This document shows positions 33,214 to 42,142 of a stretch of DNA of 52,939 nt, in pieces; position 1 is the stretch's first letter, and each line of letters begins with the position of its first letter. The DNA is taken from positions 1 through 52,939 of the forward strand of contig SFFB01000037.1 of assembly GCA_004557035.1 (NCBI GenBank), given 5' to 3'. A program made the translations under genes and the position numbers. Origin of the DNA: Bacteroidales bacterium (GTDB lineage Bacteria; Bacteroidota; Bacteroidia; Bacteroidales; Bacteroidaceae). The notes under the pieces were generated by a model. That model searched no databases, was not told the origin of the DNA, and saw nothing but the letters and a program-made list of their open reading frames with translations.

Positions 33214-34653
33214 ATGATAAAAAACAATCTTCAAATCTACAACACGCTCTCACGCAAGAAAGAGGTGTTTGAACCGATCAACCCCGGACACGTCGGTATG
33301 TACGTCTGCGGACCCACGGTCTACGGCGATGCTCACCTTGGCCACGCCCGACCGGCCATTACCTTCGACCTCCTGTTCCGTTATCTGCGCCATCTGGGCT
33401 ATAAGGTGCGCTATGTGCGCAACATCACCGATGTGGGCCACCTTGAGCACGATGCCGACGAAGGCGAAGACAAGATTGCCAAAAAGGCACGCCTCGAACA
33501 GCTCGAGCCGATGGAAGTGGCGCAATACTATACCAACCGCTTCAATCAGGCTATGGCGAGCCTCGGCGTGCTGCCTCCCAGCATCGAGCCCCACGCCACG
33601 GGCCACATCATTGAGCAGGAACAGCTCGTGAAGCAAATCATGGACAACGGTTATGCTTACGAGTCGAACGGTTCCGTTTATTTCGATGTGGAGAAATACA
33701 ACAAAGACCATCACTACGGCATTCTCTCCGGTCGCAACCTCGACGACGTGCACGATGCCAGTCGCGAGCTTGACGGTGTAGGCGAGAAGCGTCGACAGGC
33801 CGACTTCGCGTTGTGGAAGAAAGCACAACCCGAGCACATCATGCGCTGGCCGTCGCCTTGGAGTGAGGGCTTCCCCGGTTGGCACTGCGAGTGCGGCGGA
33901 ATGGACCTCGTCTTTCCTCACCACGAGTGTGAAATTGCTCAGGCCGTGGCCGCTCAGGGCGAACCTATGGTGAAATATTGGATGCATAACAACATGATCA
34001 CCATCGCAGGCAAGAAGATGGGCAAGAGCTACAACAACTTCATCACGCTTGACCAGTTCTTCACCGGCGACCATCCCCTGCTCGAGCAGCCTTATACGCC
34101 GATGACCATCCGCTTTTTCATCCTTCAGGCCCACTATCGCTCGACGGTCGACTTCTCAAATGAGGCACTCCAAGCCTCCAAGAAAGGCCTCGATCGCCTT
34201 ATGGACGCCATCGCTGCCCTCGACCGCATCGAAGCCACTGCCGGCGGCGCCTTGGGTGAAGACTTTGCCGCCGAACTGGAAGCCAAATGCTATGCCGCAC
34301 TCGACGACGACCTCAATTCGCCCATAGTCATCAGCCATCTCTTCGATGCCACGCGCACCGTCAACCAGTTGGCCGACCGTCAGCAAACCATCACGCCCGA
34401 AGGCCTTGAGGCGCTGCGCCGCGTGTTCCGCACGTTTGCCTTCGACATCCTTGGCCTGCAGCCCGAAGAGAGCGGCAACGCCGAACGTGAAAAGAGCTTC
34501 GGCCAGGCTATAGACCTGTTGCTGGAGCTTCGTGCCAAAGCCAAAGCCGCCAAAGACTGGGCCACGAGCGACCAAATCCGTGACCGTTTGGCAGCCCTTG
34601 GTTTTGAGGTGAAGGACACCAAAGAAGGCGCCACCTGGAAGCTTAACAAGTGA
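33214..34653 (+). CDS. cysS: Cysteinyl-tRNA synthetase
   Basis: Charges tRNA-Cys. Start at 33214 (MIKNNLQIYNTLSRKKE); the frame back to 33157 overlaps the hairpin and lacks support. 479 residues. Zinc ligand Cys and class-I HIGH in VCGPTVYGDAHLGHARP, the second zinc region GWHCECGGMDLVFPHHE, KMSKS as GKKMGKSYNN, and the C-terminal helix bundle and GFEVKDTKEG tail. No promoter is obvious in the 40 bases before the start. Confidence 0.97.
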   Translation: MIKNNLQIYNTLSRKKEVFEPINPGHVGMYVCGPTVYGDAHLGHARPAITFDLLFRYLRHLGYKVRYVRNITDVGHLEHDADEGEDKIAKKARLEQLEPMEVAQYYTNRFNQAMASLGVLPPSIEPHATGHIIEQEQLVKQIMDNGYAYESNGSVYFDVEKYNKDHHYGILSGRNLDDVHDASRELDGVGEKRRQADFALWKKAQPEHIMRWPSPWSEGFPGWHCECGGMDLVFPHHECEIAQAVAAQGEPMVKYWMHNNMITIAGKKMGKSYNNFITLDQFFTGDHPLLEQPYTPMTIRFFILQAHYRSTVDFSNEALQASKKGLDRLMDAIAALDRIEATAGGALGEDFAAELEAKCYAALDDDLNSPIVISHLFDATRTVNQLADRQQTITPEGLEALRRVFRTFAFDILGLQPEESGNAEREKSFGQAIDLLLELRAKAKAAKDWATSDQIRDRLAALGFEVKDTKEGATWKLNK

Positions 34654-34690
34654 CCTGCTGACGCACGCAATTTTTCTCAATACTATTTTT

Positions 34691-34741
34691 AGCCGGCGTA
34701 CAAACAGGCCACCGCTACACCGCAGCCCTTGTACGCCGGCT
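34691..34741 (+). terminator. Intrinsic terminator after cysS
   Basis: AGCCGGCGTACAA (34691-34703) and TTGTACGCCGGCT (34729-34741) form a perfect 13-bp stem with a 25-base loop, followed by TTGTTTATTT. Confidence 0.8.
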
Positions 34742-34765
34742 TTGTTTATTTCCCATAATTTTTTC

Positions 34766-36013
34766 ATGCACATCGTCATCATTGGAGCCGGCGCAGCCGG
34801 TTGTTTCGCCGCCATCCAGATTGCCCGGCAGTGTCCCGAGGCCACCGTCAGTGTGTTTGAGCGCCTCAGTCGCCCCCTGGCTAAGGTGGCCGTTACGGGT
34901 GGCGGCCGCTGCAACCTGACCAATTCGTTTGCCGATGTACGCAGCCTCGAGTCGGTCTATCCGCGCGGCGCCCGACTGATGAAGCGCCTCTTCAAGGTCT
35001 TTGACCATCGCGACGCGATGCGTTGGTTTGAGCGCGAAGGCGTGCCTTTGGTGACGCAAGAAGACCAGTGCGTTTTTCCGCGCTCTCAGCGAGCCGACGA
35101 CATCGTGCAGACCCTCTTGCGGCTGATGCGCCGCTACGGCGTCAACCTGCACACCGGTTGTGGCGTCACCGCCATACATCCCCTTTCGCTAGGCTATCGC
35201 ATAGATTTTCAAGAGAAAAAATCGGTCGAGGCCGACATCGTCGTCGTGACCACAGGCGGCAGTCCGCGTGAGAGCCGGCTCGATTTCCTCTCGCCCCTTG
35301 CGCTGGAAACGGTGAGCCCCGTGCCGTCACTATTCAGTTTTGTGCTTGAAAATCATCCTTTGGCCGAACATTCAGGCCTTGTTGTGCCTCACGTCACCAC
35401 CCGCCTGGCCGGTACGCGCTTCAAGGCCGACGGGCCGTTGCTTGTCACCCATTGGGGCGTGAGCGGGCCGGCCATTCTGCGCCTTTCGTCATACGCCGCG
35501 CGTCATTTACACGACAATGCCTATCGTGCCGATCTGGTCGTGGGTTGGCTGGGCGAAGAAAACGAAGCCTCTGCCGCCAAGATGTTGCAGCGGCTCTCGG
35601 CCAATCACGCGGTCAAGCAGGTGGGCAGTGTCTGTCCCGAGTCTCTGAGTCGGCGGTTGTGGCACACCTTGCTCCGTCATGCCGGCATCAGTCACGAGCG
35701 TCGTTGGTCGTCGCTCAGTGCCAAAGACCATCGCCGTCTGGCTTCGCGGCTCACGGGCCACACCCTGACCGTCAGCGGCCGCAATCCCCATAAAGAGGAA
35801 TTCGTCACCTGCGGCGGCATTGCCTTGGACCAAGTCCATCCCTCAACGCTCGAGAGCCGCCGTCATTCCGGTCTCTATCTGGCCGGCGAGGTGCTTGACG
35901 TCGATGCCGTCACCGGTGGTTTCAACCTACAGGCCGCCTGGACCATGGGCTTTGTCGTGGCACAGTCCATAGGCTTGAAAAACGGCTATCTCGACGTAAT
36001 AGATAGAAGATAA
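34766..36013 (+). CDS. HI0933-family FAD-dependent oxidoreductase
   Basis: 415 residues starting at the ATG at 34766 (MHIVIIGAGAAGCFAA); the earlier ATG at 34742 lies in the terminator tail of cysS. FAD-binding GAGAAG, the family signature KVAVTGGGRCNLTN, VTTGGSPRES, HWGVSGPAILRLSS and the C-terminal EFVTCGGIALDQV ... GLYLAGEVLDVDAVTGGFNLQAA in pieces. Biochemical role of the family (YhiN/HI0933) is not established. Followed after 15 bases by the antiporter gene. Confidence 0.9.
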   Translation: MHIVIIGAGAAGCFAAIQIARQCPEATVSVFERLSRPLAKVAVTGGGRCNLTNSFADVRSLESVYPRGARLMKRLFKVFDHRDAMRWFEREGVPLVTQEDQCVFPRSQRADDIVQTLLRLMRRYGVNLHTGCGVTAIHPLSLGYRIDFQEKKSVEADIVVVTTGGSPRESRLDFLSPLALETVSPVPSLFSFVLENHPLAEHSGLVVPHVTTRLAGTRFKADGPLLVTHWGVSGPAILRLSSYAARHLHDNAYRADLVVGWLGEENEASAAKMLQRLSANHAVKQVGSVCPESLSRRLWHTLLRHAGISHERRWSSLSAKDHRRLASRLTGHTLTVSGRNPHKEEFVTCGGIALDQVHPSTLESRRHSGLYLAGEVLDVDAVTGGFNLQAAWTMGFVVAQSIGLKNGYLDVIDRR

Positions 36014-36028
36014 AACACAACTAAACGC

Positions 36029-37345
36029 ATGTCTGAACTACATCATTCTTTTTCCTGCAACCGTCGGCGTAATGGCTTTTGGGCCATCACACCCTTGCTC
36101 CTGCTCATCGCCCTGTTTGTGGGTTATGGTTTTATGTCCGAGGTGAGTCAATGGGGCCTCGTCGTGGTGTTTCTCGTCGTCTCTGCCTACGCCCTCGTGG
36201 CCGTTCCGGGACTGCGCTTGCGCGCTAAGGCGAGCCGTTTCGTGCGTGGCGCCGTGCATCGCGACCTTTTGGTTATGGTCTGGATCTTTGTGCTTGCCGG
36301 CGCTTTCACTGAGTCGGCTCGCGAGATGGGTGCCGTGGACGCTACGGTCAATCTGGCGCTCCACTTGTTGCCTCCTCATCTGATTTTGGCCGGATTGTTT
36401 TTGGCCGCTTGCTTCATCTCGCTGTCGATGGGCACTTCTGTGGGCACCATCGTGGCTTTGGTGCCGGTGGCCGGAGGCTTGGCCGACAAGGGCGGACTAC
36501 CCGTGGTGATACTGGTCGCCGCCGTGGTGGGCGGTGCCTTTTTTGGCGACAACCTCTCTTTCATCTCCGACACCACGATTATGGCCACGCGCACACAGGG
36601 TTGCAGCATGCGCGACAAGTTCCGCGCCAACGTGCGCATCGTCTTGCCGGCGGCGTTGCTGACCTTGGTTTTATACGTCGTCTTGGGCAGTCAACAAGAG
36701 GTGGCTTTAGAGAAAGGACCCGTGGCTTGGTTGCGCGTGGTGCCCTATCTCTCGGTGTTGTTGCTCGCCCTGTGTGGTGTCAATGTCTTGATAGTCTTGC
36801 TGGTGGGGTGCCTGCTCACAGGCGGTGTGGGCCTGACGACAGACGCTTACGACCTTGCCGGCTGGGCGCTCTATGCCTGTCGCGGTGTGGCCGGGATGGC
36901 GCCATTGATTGCCGTGTCACTCTTGGCCGGCGGACTGTTGAACTTGGTGAAACACGGCGGTGGCATCATCTACCTCATGCGTCTGCTCACGCGCCGCATA
37001 CACTCGCGCCGGGGAGCGGAATATACCATTGCCAGCCTCGTTTCGTTTACCAATCTTTGCACGGCCAACAACACCATTGCCATTCTCTCCGTGGGGCATT
37101 TGTCCAAAGGCATCGCACAACGTTTTGGCGTAGACCCACGCAAGAGTGCCGGCCTGCTCGACACGTTTTCGTGCTGTGTGCAGGGCCTCATCCCCTATGG
37201 CGCGCAGTTGATGATGGCTTCCGGTTTGGCCGGCATCAATCCCGTGCACATCATCCCCTATTTGTTTTATCCGATGTTGATGGGCGCGGTGGCGCTGGTG
37301 GCCATCCATTTCCGCTATCCGCGTAAGTATAGCGGCGTGGAGTAG
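36029..37345 (+). CDS. NhaC-family Na+/H+ antiporter
   Basis: 438 residues, about eleven membrane segments. SMGTSVGTIVALVPVAGGLADKGG, AAVVGGAFFGDNLSFISDTTIMAT and SLVSFTNLCTANNTIAILSVG carry the conserved polar residues (Asp-Asn and Asp-Thr pairs) of the NhaC group. Exchanges sodium for protons, or an amine/organic acid pair as in some relatives. Co-transcribed with the flavoprotein gene. Confidence 0.88.
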   Translation: MSELHHSFSCNRRRNGFWAITPLLLLIALFVGYGFMSEVSQWGLVVVFLVVSAYALVAVPGLRLRAKASRFVRGAVHRDLLVMVWIFVLAGAFTESAREMGAVDATVNLALHLLPPHLILAGLFLAACFISLSMGTSVGTIVALVPVAGGLADKGGLPVVILVAAVVGGAFFGDNLSFISDTTIMATRTQGCSMRDKFRANVRIVLPAALLTLVLYVVLGSQQEVALEKGPVAWLRVVPYLSVLLLALCGVNVLIVLLVGCLLTGGVGLTTDAYDLAGWALYACRGVAGMAPLIAVSLLAGGLLNLVKHGGGIIYLMRLLTRRIHSRRGAEYTIASLVSFTNLCTANNTIAILSVGHLSKGIAQRFGVDPRKSAGLLDTFSCCVQGLIPYGAQLMMASGLAGINPVHIIPYLFYPMLMGAVALVAIHFRYPRKYSGVE

Positions 37346-37373
37346 GGAAAAGGTCACACTATGGCTTTCAGTG

Positions 37374-37390
37374 GCCGCAACTCCTGCGGC
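37374..37390 (+). terminator. Possible terminator after the antiporter gene
   Basis: GCCGCA-ACTCC-TGCGGC with a T-run a few bases on (CATTTTTC). Confidence 0.4.
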
Positions 37391-37430
37391 AAACATTTTT
37401 CATTGATGGACCGTATGGCTTTGGTCCAGG

Positions 37431-37697
37431 TCAAACTTTGCTCCCCACAAAAAACGCGTAGCCGAAGCAGTCTTGGTGGGCGCGATAAAAGTCCATCTCT
37501 TCTTGCTGCCGGTCGGTGAACCGTCGGGTCTGCGCGTCGCAGCCTGGTCCCTGCCGCGGCAGGCGCTTGAAAAAGTCGGCGATGAGAGCGAGATTAAACT
37601 GTTCGATTTCGGTTTGTGGATGTGTGTCGTTTATGATAGTTGGATTGTGATGTAGGTGGAATAATGGTTTTGTCAAGATAGTGCAAGGTGAGTGCAA
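37431..37697 (-). pseudogene. Internally deleted class I SAM methyltransferase
   Basis: The 88-codon frame joins two parts that I recognise from one Bacteroidales methyltransferase family: the N-terminal TEIEQFNLALIADFFKRL...RQGPGCDAQTRR and the C-terminal RQQEEMDFYRAHQDCFGYAFFVG. In intact relatives about 170 residues with the SAM-binding domain lie between; here they are directly fused at about 37518-37523. The product could not bind SAM. The reading frame is kept through the join. A family B repeat end with TAACTTTG lies upstream. Likely a dead gene. Family link from memory only. Confidence 0.6.
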
Positions 37698-37743
37698 TAA
37701 GCTCGCTTGAATTGCCCAGCCGCAGCCTATCTTTTACAAAGTT
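37670..37743. repeat. Repeat family B upstream of the methyltransferase remnant
   Basis: AAGATAGTGCAAGGTGAG, AAGCTCGCTTGAATTGCC, CAGCCGCAGCCTATC, CAAAGTTA: same order as at 28867, with promoter-like TATCTTG at one end and TAACTTTG at the other, both facing the minus strand. Confidence 0.7.
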
Positions 37744-37992
37744 AAGCCCAGCCTTAAGGGACGAGTGTATGGAAGGAGGCAAAAAAATGTCTAAGTGTTT
37801 TTTGATTGAGTCGATACGTGTAAGTTCTATGAGAATTTAATGGGTCAAGCACTTCGTGTGTCCAAAAAGCAGGGTTGAGCGTGACAAAAATACTTGTTAT
37901 TTCTTGTGTTGGTAGCTCTGACGGCCGTGAATTCGTCACGGCGTCCGCCCCGACGAACAACAATCGGCGCCACATAGGCTTTCGTCCGCCTG

Positions 37993-38050
37993 CCATAAGG
38001 ATAGAAATTTCTGTCATAAGGCCAATTCTTCCTGCCCTTAGCCCCGTAAG
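37993..38050. repeat. Repeat family E copy
   Basis: CCATAAGGATAGAAATTTC, CATAAGGCCAATTCTTCC, CCCTTAGCCCCGTAA. The GGGTTGAGCGTGACAAAAA stretch at about 37872 is a recurring companion motif (also 3755, 11284 reversed, 29202, 52531). Confidence 0.55.
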
Positions 38051-38062
38051 GCGTTGAAACAT

Positions 38063-38097
38063 AAAGAAAGAGGCCGGTACGCCGACCTCTTTCTTCT
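38063..38097 (-). terminator. Terminator of the arsR-permease-thioredoxin operon
   Basis: AAGAAAGAGG and CCTCTTTCTT form the outer 10-bp stem of a hairpin with an inner CGG/CCG stem and TACG loop, about 75 bases beyond the thioredoxin stop. It can work in both directions. Confidence 0.65.
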
Positions 38098-38168
38098 ATC
38101 CTACGGCAAATATAATACCGGATGTGGCTTGTCGGAAAGACAAAACGCCGCGCGACTTCAATCCTTAT

Positions 38169-38570
38169 TCAGCCCGAAAGTCCCAGCATCTCCTTGATTT
38201 CGCGCTCCGTGGGCACGTGGCCTTTGATTTTCACCACACCGTCCACCACCACGGCCGGCGTGGTGAGCACGTTGTAGGCCATGATTTCGGCTATGTCGTC
38301 CACCTTCGTGAGCGTGATGTCGAGATGGTGTTCGGCGGCCACTCGCTCTATGGCCTGATAGGCGGCCTTGCACTTGGCACATCCGGGGCCCAGCACCTTG
38401 ACCGTCCGCTTGCCTCCTTCAGCCTGTGGGCCCTCTGTCTGACAGGCGCACGTTGAGGCCGTCGTGGCGCCGGTATCCATCTTGATGCCTTCGCCGCACG
38501 CGCAGCCACACGGTTTCCGGCCAAACAATGAGGCCCAGAAGCCTTGTTTACCTTCTTTTTTTGCGTTCAT
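38169..38570 (-). CDS. Thioredoxin-fold redox protein with cysteine-rich N-terminus
   Basis: 133 residues. Residues 56-132 are the small thioredoxin-like domain (KVLGPGCAKCKAAYQAIER with Cys64 and Cys67, and TTPAVVVDGVVKIKG with the cis-Pro), the 'redox-active disulfide protein 2' type. Residues 20-45 hold five extra cysteines (CGCACGEG and CAC), which is unusual and looks metal-binding. No signal peptide, so cytoplasmic. It ends the operon with the permease 57 bases upstream, a pairing often seen in arsenic/metal resistance loci. Confidence 0.88.
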   Translation of the reverse strand: MNAKKEGKQGFWASLFGRKPCGCACGEGIKMDTGATTASTCACQTEGPQAEGGKRTVKVLGPGCAKCKAAYQAIERVAAEHHLDITLTKVDDIAEIMAYNVLTTPAVVVDGVVKIKGHVPTEREIKEMLGLSG

Positions 38571-38627
38571 TTTGAGAGAATGTTTTAGAAATTGATTTTA
38601 CGATATTTATCCGTCGCCTTTTGTTCG

Positions 38628-39596
38628 TCACAACAAGAGGTTGAACATATAGCCCGAGAAGATGATGAACAGCGTCACGGTGGCGAAAAATATGGCGATA
38701 AGCCGCCACGTCATGACCTTTTTGAGCAGTGTGGCTTCGGGAAGCGACAGTCCCACCACCGCCATCATAAAGGCTATGGCCGTGCCCAGCGGAATACCTT
38801 TGGCCACAAACACCTCCACAATGGGCACGATGCCGGCCGCATTGGCATACATTGGGACCGCCAGCAACACGCTCAGCGGTACGGCAAACCAATTGTCGCG
38901 TGCCATATACTGCTCGAAGAAACCCTCCGGGACAAAGCCGTGCATACAGGCCCCTATGCCGATGCCTATCAACACATAGACCAAGACGCCGCGCACAATC
39001 TGCCAGGCGTCGCCGACAATGGCCGGAAGGCGTTGCACGAAAGGCGTGTGGTCTTTTTCCCATCCGGCCGTCTGTCGCTCAGACTGCGCCTGTACTTGCT
39101 TCACCCAGTCGCTCAGATAGGGCTCGAGGTGCATGCGTTCCAGCACCATGCCACCCAAACAGCCCAAGAGGATGCCACTGCCCACGTAAATCATTGTGGC
39201 CTTCACGCCAAACGAACTGAGGAACATGGCTACGGCCACCTCGTTGACCAGAGGCGAGGTGATGAGGAAAGACAAGGTGACACCAAGCGGGATGCCACCC
39301 TTTACAAAACCGATGAACAAGGGAATGGACGAGCACGAACAAAAAGGCGTGATGGCGCCGAAAACCGCCGCTGCGAGATATTGCAGCCCATAGAGCCGAT
39401 GGCTGACGAGGTAGTTGCGTAGCCGCTCAATGGGGAAATAGGCATTGACAATACCCATCAAGGCACTGATGAAGAAGAGCAGCAACACAATCTTTATGCT
39501 GTCGTAGACGAAAAAGTTGACCGCCCCGCCCAAGGCAGAGGCGCCGTCCAGTCCAAAGACCGAAAAGACGAGCCAGTCGGCAAAACGCTGTATCAT
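38628..39596 (-). CDS. Permease of the DUF318/ArsP type
   Basis: 322 residues with eight or so membrane segments. The conserved AITPFCSCSSIPLFIGFVKGG (FCSCSS at 85-90) and LITSPLVNEVA in the first half and AAGIVPIVEVFVAKGIPLGTA in the second half mark the PF03773 permeases, which export methylarsenicals or move Cu/Zn in SO_0444-type members. Substrate here is not determined; the arsR neighbour and Cys-rich thioredoxin favour a thiophilic metal or metalloid. Confidence 0.9.
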   Translation of the reverse strand: MIQRFADWLVFSVFGLDGASALGGAVNFFVYDSIKIVLLLFFISALMGIVNAYFPIERLRNYLVSHRLYGLQYLAAAVFGAITPFCSCSSIPLFIGFVKGGIPLGVTLSFLITSPLVNEVAVAMFLSSFGVKATMIYVGSGILLGCLGGMVLERMHLEPYLSDWVKQVQAQSERQTAGWEKDHTPFVQRLPAIVGDAWQIVRGVLVYVLIGIGIGACMHGFVPEGFFEQYMARDNWFAVPLSVLLAVPMYANAAGIVPIVEVFVAKGIPLGTAIAFMMAVVGLSLPEATLLKKVMTWRLIAIFFATVTLFIIFSGYMFNLLL

Positions 39597-39715
39597 AATG
39601 GTAAGATTATTAGACTATTATATGAAAAAGAGAGGCTGCTTAGAGGGCATTATAAGCGAAGGCGTCGTCATTTTATCTTCCTGTGTCATAGACCGCCCGA
39701 AAAGATGATCTTTAA

Positions 39716-39731
39716 TTCGTAAAATGACGAA
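39716..39731. promoter_or_regulatory. Possible ArsR operator before the permease gene
   Basis: TTCGT-N6-ACGAA inverted repeat 120 bases before the permease ATG, in a 157-base gap after arsR. Shares the CGAA/TTCG half sites of the repeat near the arsR start. Confidence 0.45.
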
Positions 39732-39753
39732 CAAATAAGGCAAAAAAACGCCG

Positions 39754-40080
39754 CTATTCGGCGCAACATTCCTTTTTCGCCGTGTTTTTGGCGAGGAAGG
39801 CGGCAAAAAGTTGGGCAGCTATTTGCCAATTGTCGCGGTTGATGCAATACCTCACCTTGGGCGTTTCAATTTCGCCCTGAATGAGTCCGGCGTCTTTCAG
39901 TTCTTTGAGATGCTGCGACACCGTGGCCTTGGCAATAGGCAACACCTCGTGGATGTCGCCGAAGAAGCAGGTGTCTTGCTTGAGCAGAAAATCGAGGATG
40001 GCCACCCGTGCCGGATGTCCCATTGCCTTGGCGAAGCGGGCCAGTTGCTCTTGCTGCGGGGTGTATTGCTTTTGTGTCAT
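39754..40080 (-). CDS. ArsR/SmtB-family transcriptional repressor
   Basis: 108 residues from the ATG at 40080 (MTQKQYTPQQEQLARF). Winged helix: MGHPARVAILDFLL, then DTCFFGDIHEVLPIAKATVSQHLKELKDAGLIQGE as recognition region. The usual arsenic box ELCVCDL has only one Cys here (TCFFGD); a CC pair in the tail KKECCAE could complete the sensor. First gene of the operon with permease and thioredoxin genes, presumably self-regulated. Confidence 0.93.
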   Translation of the reverse strand: MTQKQYTPQQEQLARFAKAMGHPARVAILDFLLKQDTCFFGDIHEVLPIAKATVSQHLKELKDAGLIQGEIETPKVRYCINRDNWQIAAQLFAAFLAKNTAKKECCAE

Positions 40081-40106
40081 AGTGGCTTGTTTTGTTTGCA
40101 AAATTA

Positions 40107-40187
40107 CGAACATTCGCGCAAAGCGAGAGCATAGTCCAACACAATTATTTTGATTGGGCTATGCCGAGCAGCAGCCCAAGGTGCGAT
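40107..40187. repeat. Repeat family B upstream of arsR
   Basis: GCGCAAAGCGAGAGCATAG, TTGATTGGGCTATGCCGAG and CAGCAGCCC. The arsR-side end touches the palindrome CGAACATTCG (40107-40116) and the -7 box TAATTTTG read on the minus strand (40099-40106). Confidence 0.65.
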
Positions 40188-40235
40188 TTATCGAACAATA
40201 TATGAGCATACAAACCCTGTTCCAATTAAAAAACG

Positions 40236-40340
40236 CTGTGACCGAAGCGTGATTGGCGTGATTGGAGCGTTCAATCACAGCAATCGGCTCATTCTCTGAT
40301 GCTTACAGCCCTGTGATTGGGTGATTGGGAAAAAGGCAAG
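40236..40340. repeat. Repeat family D
   Basis: GTGATTGGCGTGATTGGAGC, TCAATCACAGCAATCGGC, TGTGATTGGGTGATTGGG and AAAAAGGCAA, colinear with 13401-13495. Confidence 0.7.
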
Positions 40341-40407
40341 AATTTGGGTAAATAGAGAAAGGCAGTTTCGTCCCGCCGAGAAGCGGTGTGAGGATAGACG
40401 GCGACGC

Positions 40408-40459
40408 AAAAAAATACACGACGTATGTGAAAGGTTGGTGTCTTTCTCATACGTCGTGT
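40408..40459 (-). terminator. Intrinsic terminator of the AAA/PD-(D/E)XK gene
   Basis: ACACGACGTATGTGAAAG (40416-40433) and CTTTCTCATACGTCGTGT (40442-40459) form an 18-bp stem with one mismatch; the minus-strand transcript ends in seven T (40414-40408). Confidence 0.9.
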
Positions 40460-40498
40460 TGATTGGGGAACAACGAAAATGCTATCAGGGTGAAAAGT

Positions 40499-42061
40499 CT
40501 ATGCCTCAATCTTCCAGTCGGTGATGGTGTGCTTCGTCGCGTCAAAGTTGATGCCGACTTTGACCACAGGAAGGCCGGAGAGGGCGAAGCGTGAGGGATA
40601 GTCTTTCAAGTTGATTTGCTGCATGGCGGCCTCGGCTGAGCGGCCCAACTTAAGTTCAAAGAGGTAGACTTTGCGGGCAGTGCGCAGCACCATATCCACG
40701 CGGCCAGTGGCGGTGCGGACTTCCACGTCGACATACCTGCCGAGGAGAGAGAAGATGACGTAGAGCAGTTGCTGATAGTGTCCTTCGTAATTGGTGTTGT
40801 CACACTGCGGGATGGTGAGCAGATAAGTCTGCAACAGGCGAAGCATCTCGTCGAGGTCTTCTTCAAGCAGTGCCAGATACATTTCGCCCACGGTGGTTGT
40901 ACCTTTATAGGCGTCAATCTGCACATAGTCCGGCAGGAGGCTCTCCATAAGCCCAATGCGGATCTCGGTGTTGGGGATGTCCAAGACGTAGAGCTCGCTC
41001 ACCTCGTTGTAGTCTTTGATGGTGAAGTAGCCGCTCTGGTAAAGCAGCGGGATGACGGACGTCATATTCTCCGTGGGGGCGTCGAAAGCCGATGCCACTG
41101 CCTTGGTGGGTTTGAGCATAGACGGCACGACGTTGAACTTTCTCAACATTTCTATAAGGAATGTCGGTGTACCGCTTTCAAACCAGTAGCTCTTGAGCTG
41201 CTTGTCTTGAAGGGCATTGAGCAGGCTGAAGGGATTGAAGATGTCGGGCGAGAACGGCGTGAAGTGGTAACCGTCATACTGTTTTTTTAGTGCCTCCAAC
41301 GCTTCGTCCACGCTTGTCTTTTTCGCTCTTGCAAAGTCCTCAAGGTAATCGGCCATTTGCGCTTTCACCTCGTCCACACTGATGCCACACAGGGCGGCGA
41401 AGTGCGGATCCATAGAGATGTTCTTCAGGTTGTTCAGTTCGCTGAAGATGCTCAGTTGAGAGAACTTCGTGATGCCGGTGATGAAGACGAACCGGAGGTA
41501 AGGGTCGCAATCTTTCAGTGGCGAATAGAAGTTGCGCATCACTTGGCGCAGGAGGGGCAACTGCTCTTGTTCATGCACCACGTCCAAGAGCGGTGCGTCG
41601 TATTCGTCTATAAGGACAACCACCTGCTTGCCTGTCTTTTCATACACTCTGGTGATGAGGCTAGCCAGCCGGATGTTGGGCTCGCGACGCTCAGACGTCA
41701 AGCCAAAGCGTTGCTCGTTTTCTGCAAGGATATAAAGCAGATAATCTTCCAACTGCTCTTTCCCCATATGCTTGGCCGACGCCAGGCTGAACCGCAACAC
41801 GGGGTATTCCGTCCATTCCTTCTCGACACGGTCAATATCGAGTCCTTTGAACAAGTCTTTTTTGCCTTCAAAGTAGCTCTGTATCGTTGATACCAGCAAC
41901 GACTTTCCGAACCGACGGGGACGGCTCAGAAAGATATACTTGCTGAGATCCGTCATCTTATGGATATATGCCGTCTTGTCAATATATAGACGGTCCATAT
42001 TGATAATTTCAGAGAATGACTGAATGCCCACAGGCAATCGTTTGAGCATCTTGCTATCCAT
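40499..42061 (-). CDS. AAA-ATPase-like / PD-(D/E)XK nuclease family protein
   Basis: 520 residues, normal for this Bacteroidetes family. The N-terminal AAA-ATPase-like part reads KRLPVGIQSFSEIINMDRLYIDKT, then FLSRPRRFGKSLLVSTIQSYF as Walker A-like region and QVVVLIDEYDAPLLD as Walker B. The C-terminal nuclease-like part has VDVEVRTATGRVDMVLRT and VYLFELKLGRSAEAAMQQI, which supply the D...ExK residues. Function unknown; the family is present in many copies per genome. It follows metG by 81 bases with its own terminator. Confidence 0.9.
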   Translation of the reverse strand: MDSKMLKRLPVGIQSFSEIINMDRLYIDKTAYIHKMTDLSKYIFLSRPRRFGKSLLVSTIQSYFEGKKDLFKGLDIDRVEKEWTEYPVLRFSLASAKHMGKEQLEDYLLYILAENEQRFGLTSERREPNIRLASLITRVYEKTGKQVVVLIDEYDAPLLDVVHEQEQLPLLRQVMRNFYSPLKDCDPYLRFVFITGITKFSQLSIFSELNNLKNISMDPHFAALCGISVDEVKAQMADYLEDFARAKKTSVDEALEALKKQYDGYHFTPFSPDIFNPFSLLNALQDKQLKSYWFESGTPTFLIEMLRKFNVVPSMLKPTKAVASAFDAPTENMTSVIPLLYQSGYFTIKDYNEVSELYVLDIPNTEIRIGLMESLLPDYVQIDAYKGTTTVGEMYLALLEEDLDEMLRLLQTYLLTIPQCDNTNYEGHYQQLLYVIFSLLGRYVDVEVRTATGRVDMVLRTARKVYLFELKLGRSAEAAMQQINLKDYPSRFALSGLPVVKVGINFDATKHTITDWKIEA

Positions 42062-42142
42062 CTTGGTCTACTTTGTTTGTCGGTGGAAATAGTTCGGTGT
42101 GAGCCTGGAAAGGGAGGAGACGGGATGCCTCGGAGCGCGCGC

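Noticed and set aside
37754..38062. 102-codon minus-strand frame
   Set aside because: Covers repeat family E and lacks any protein-like pattern.
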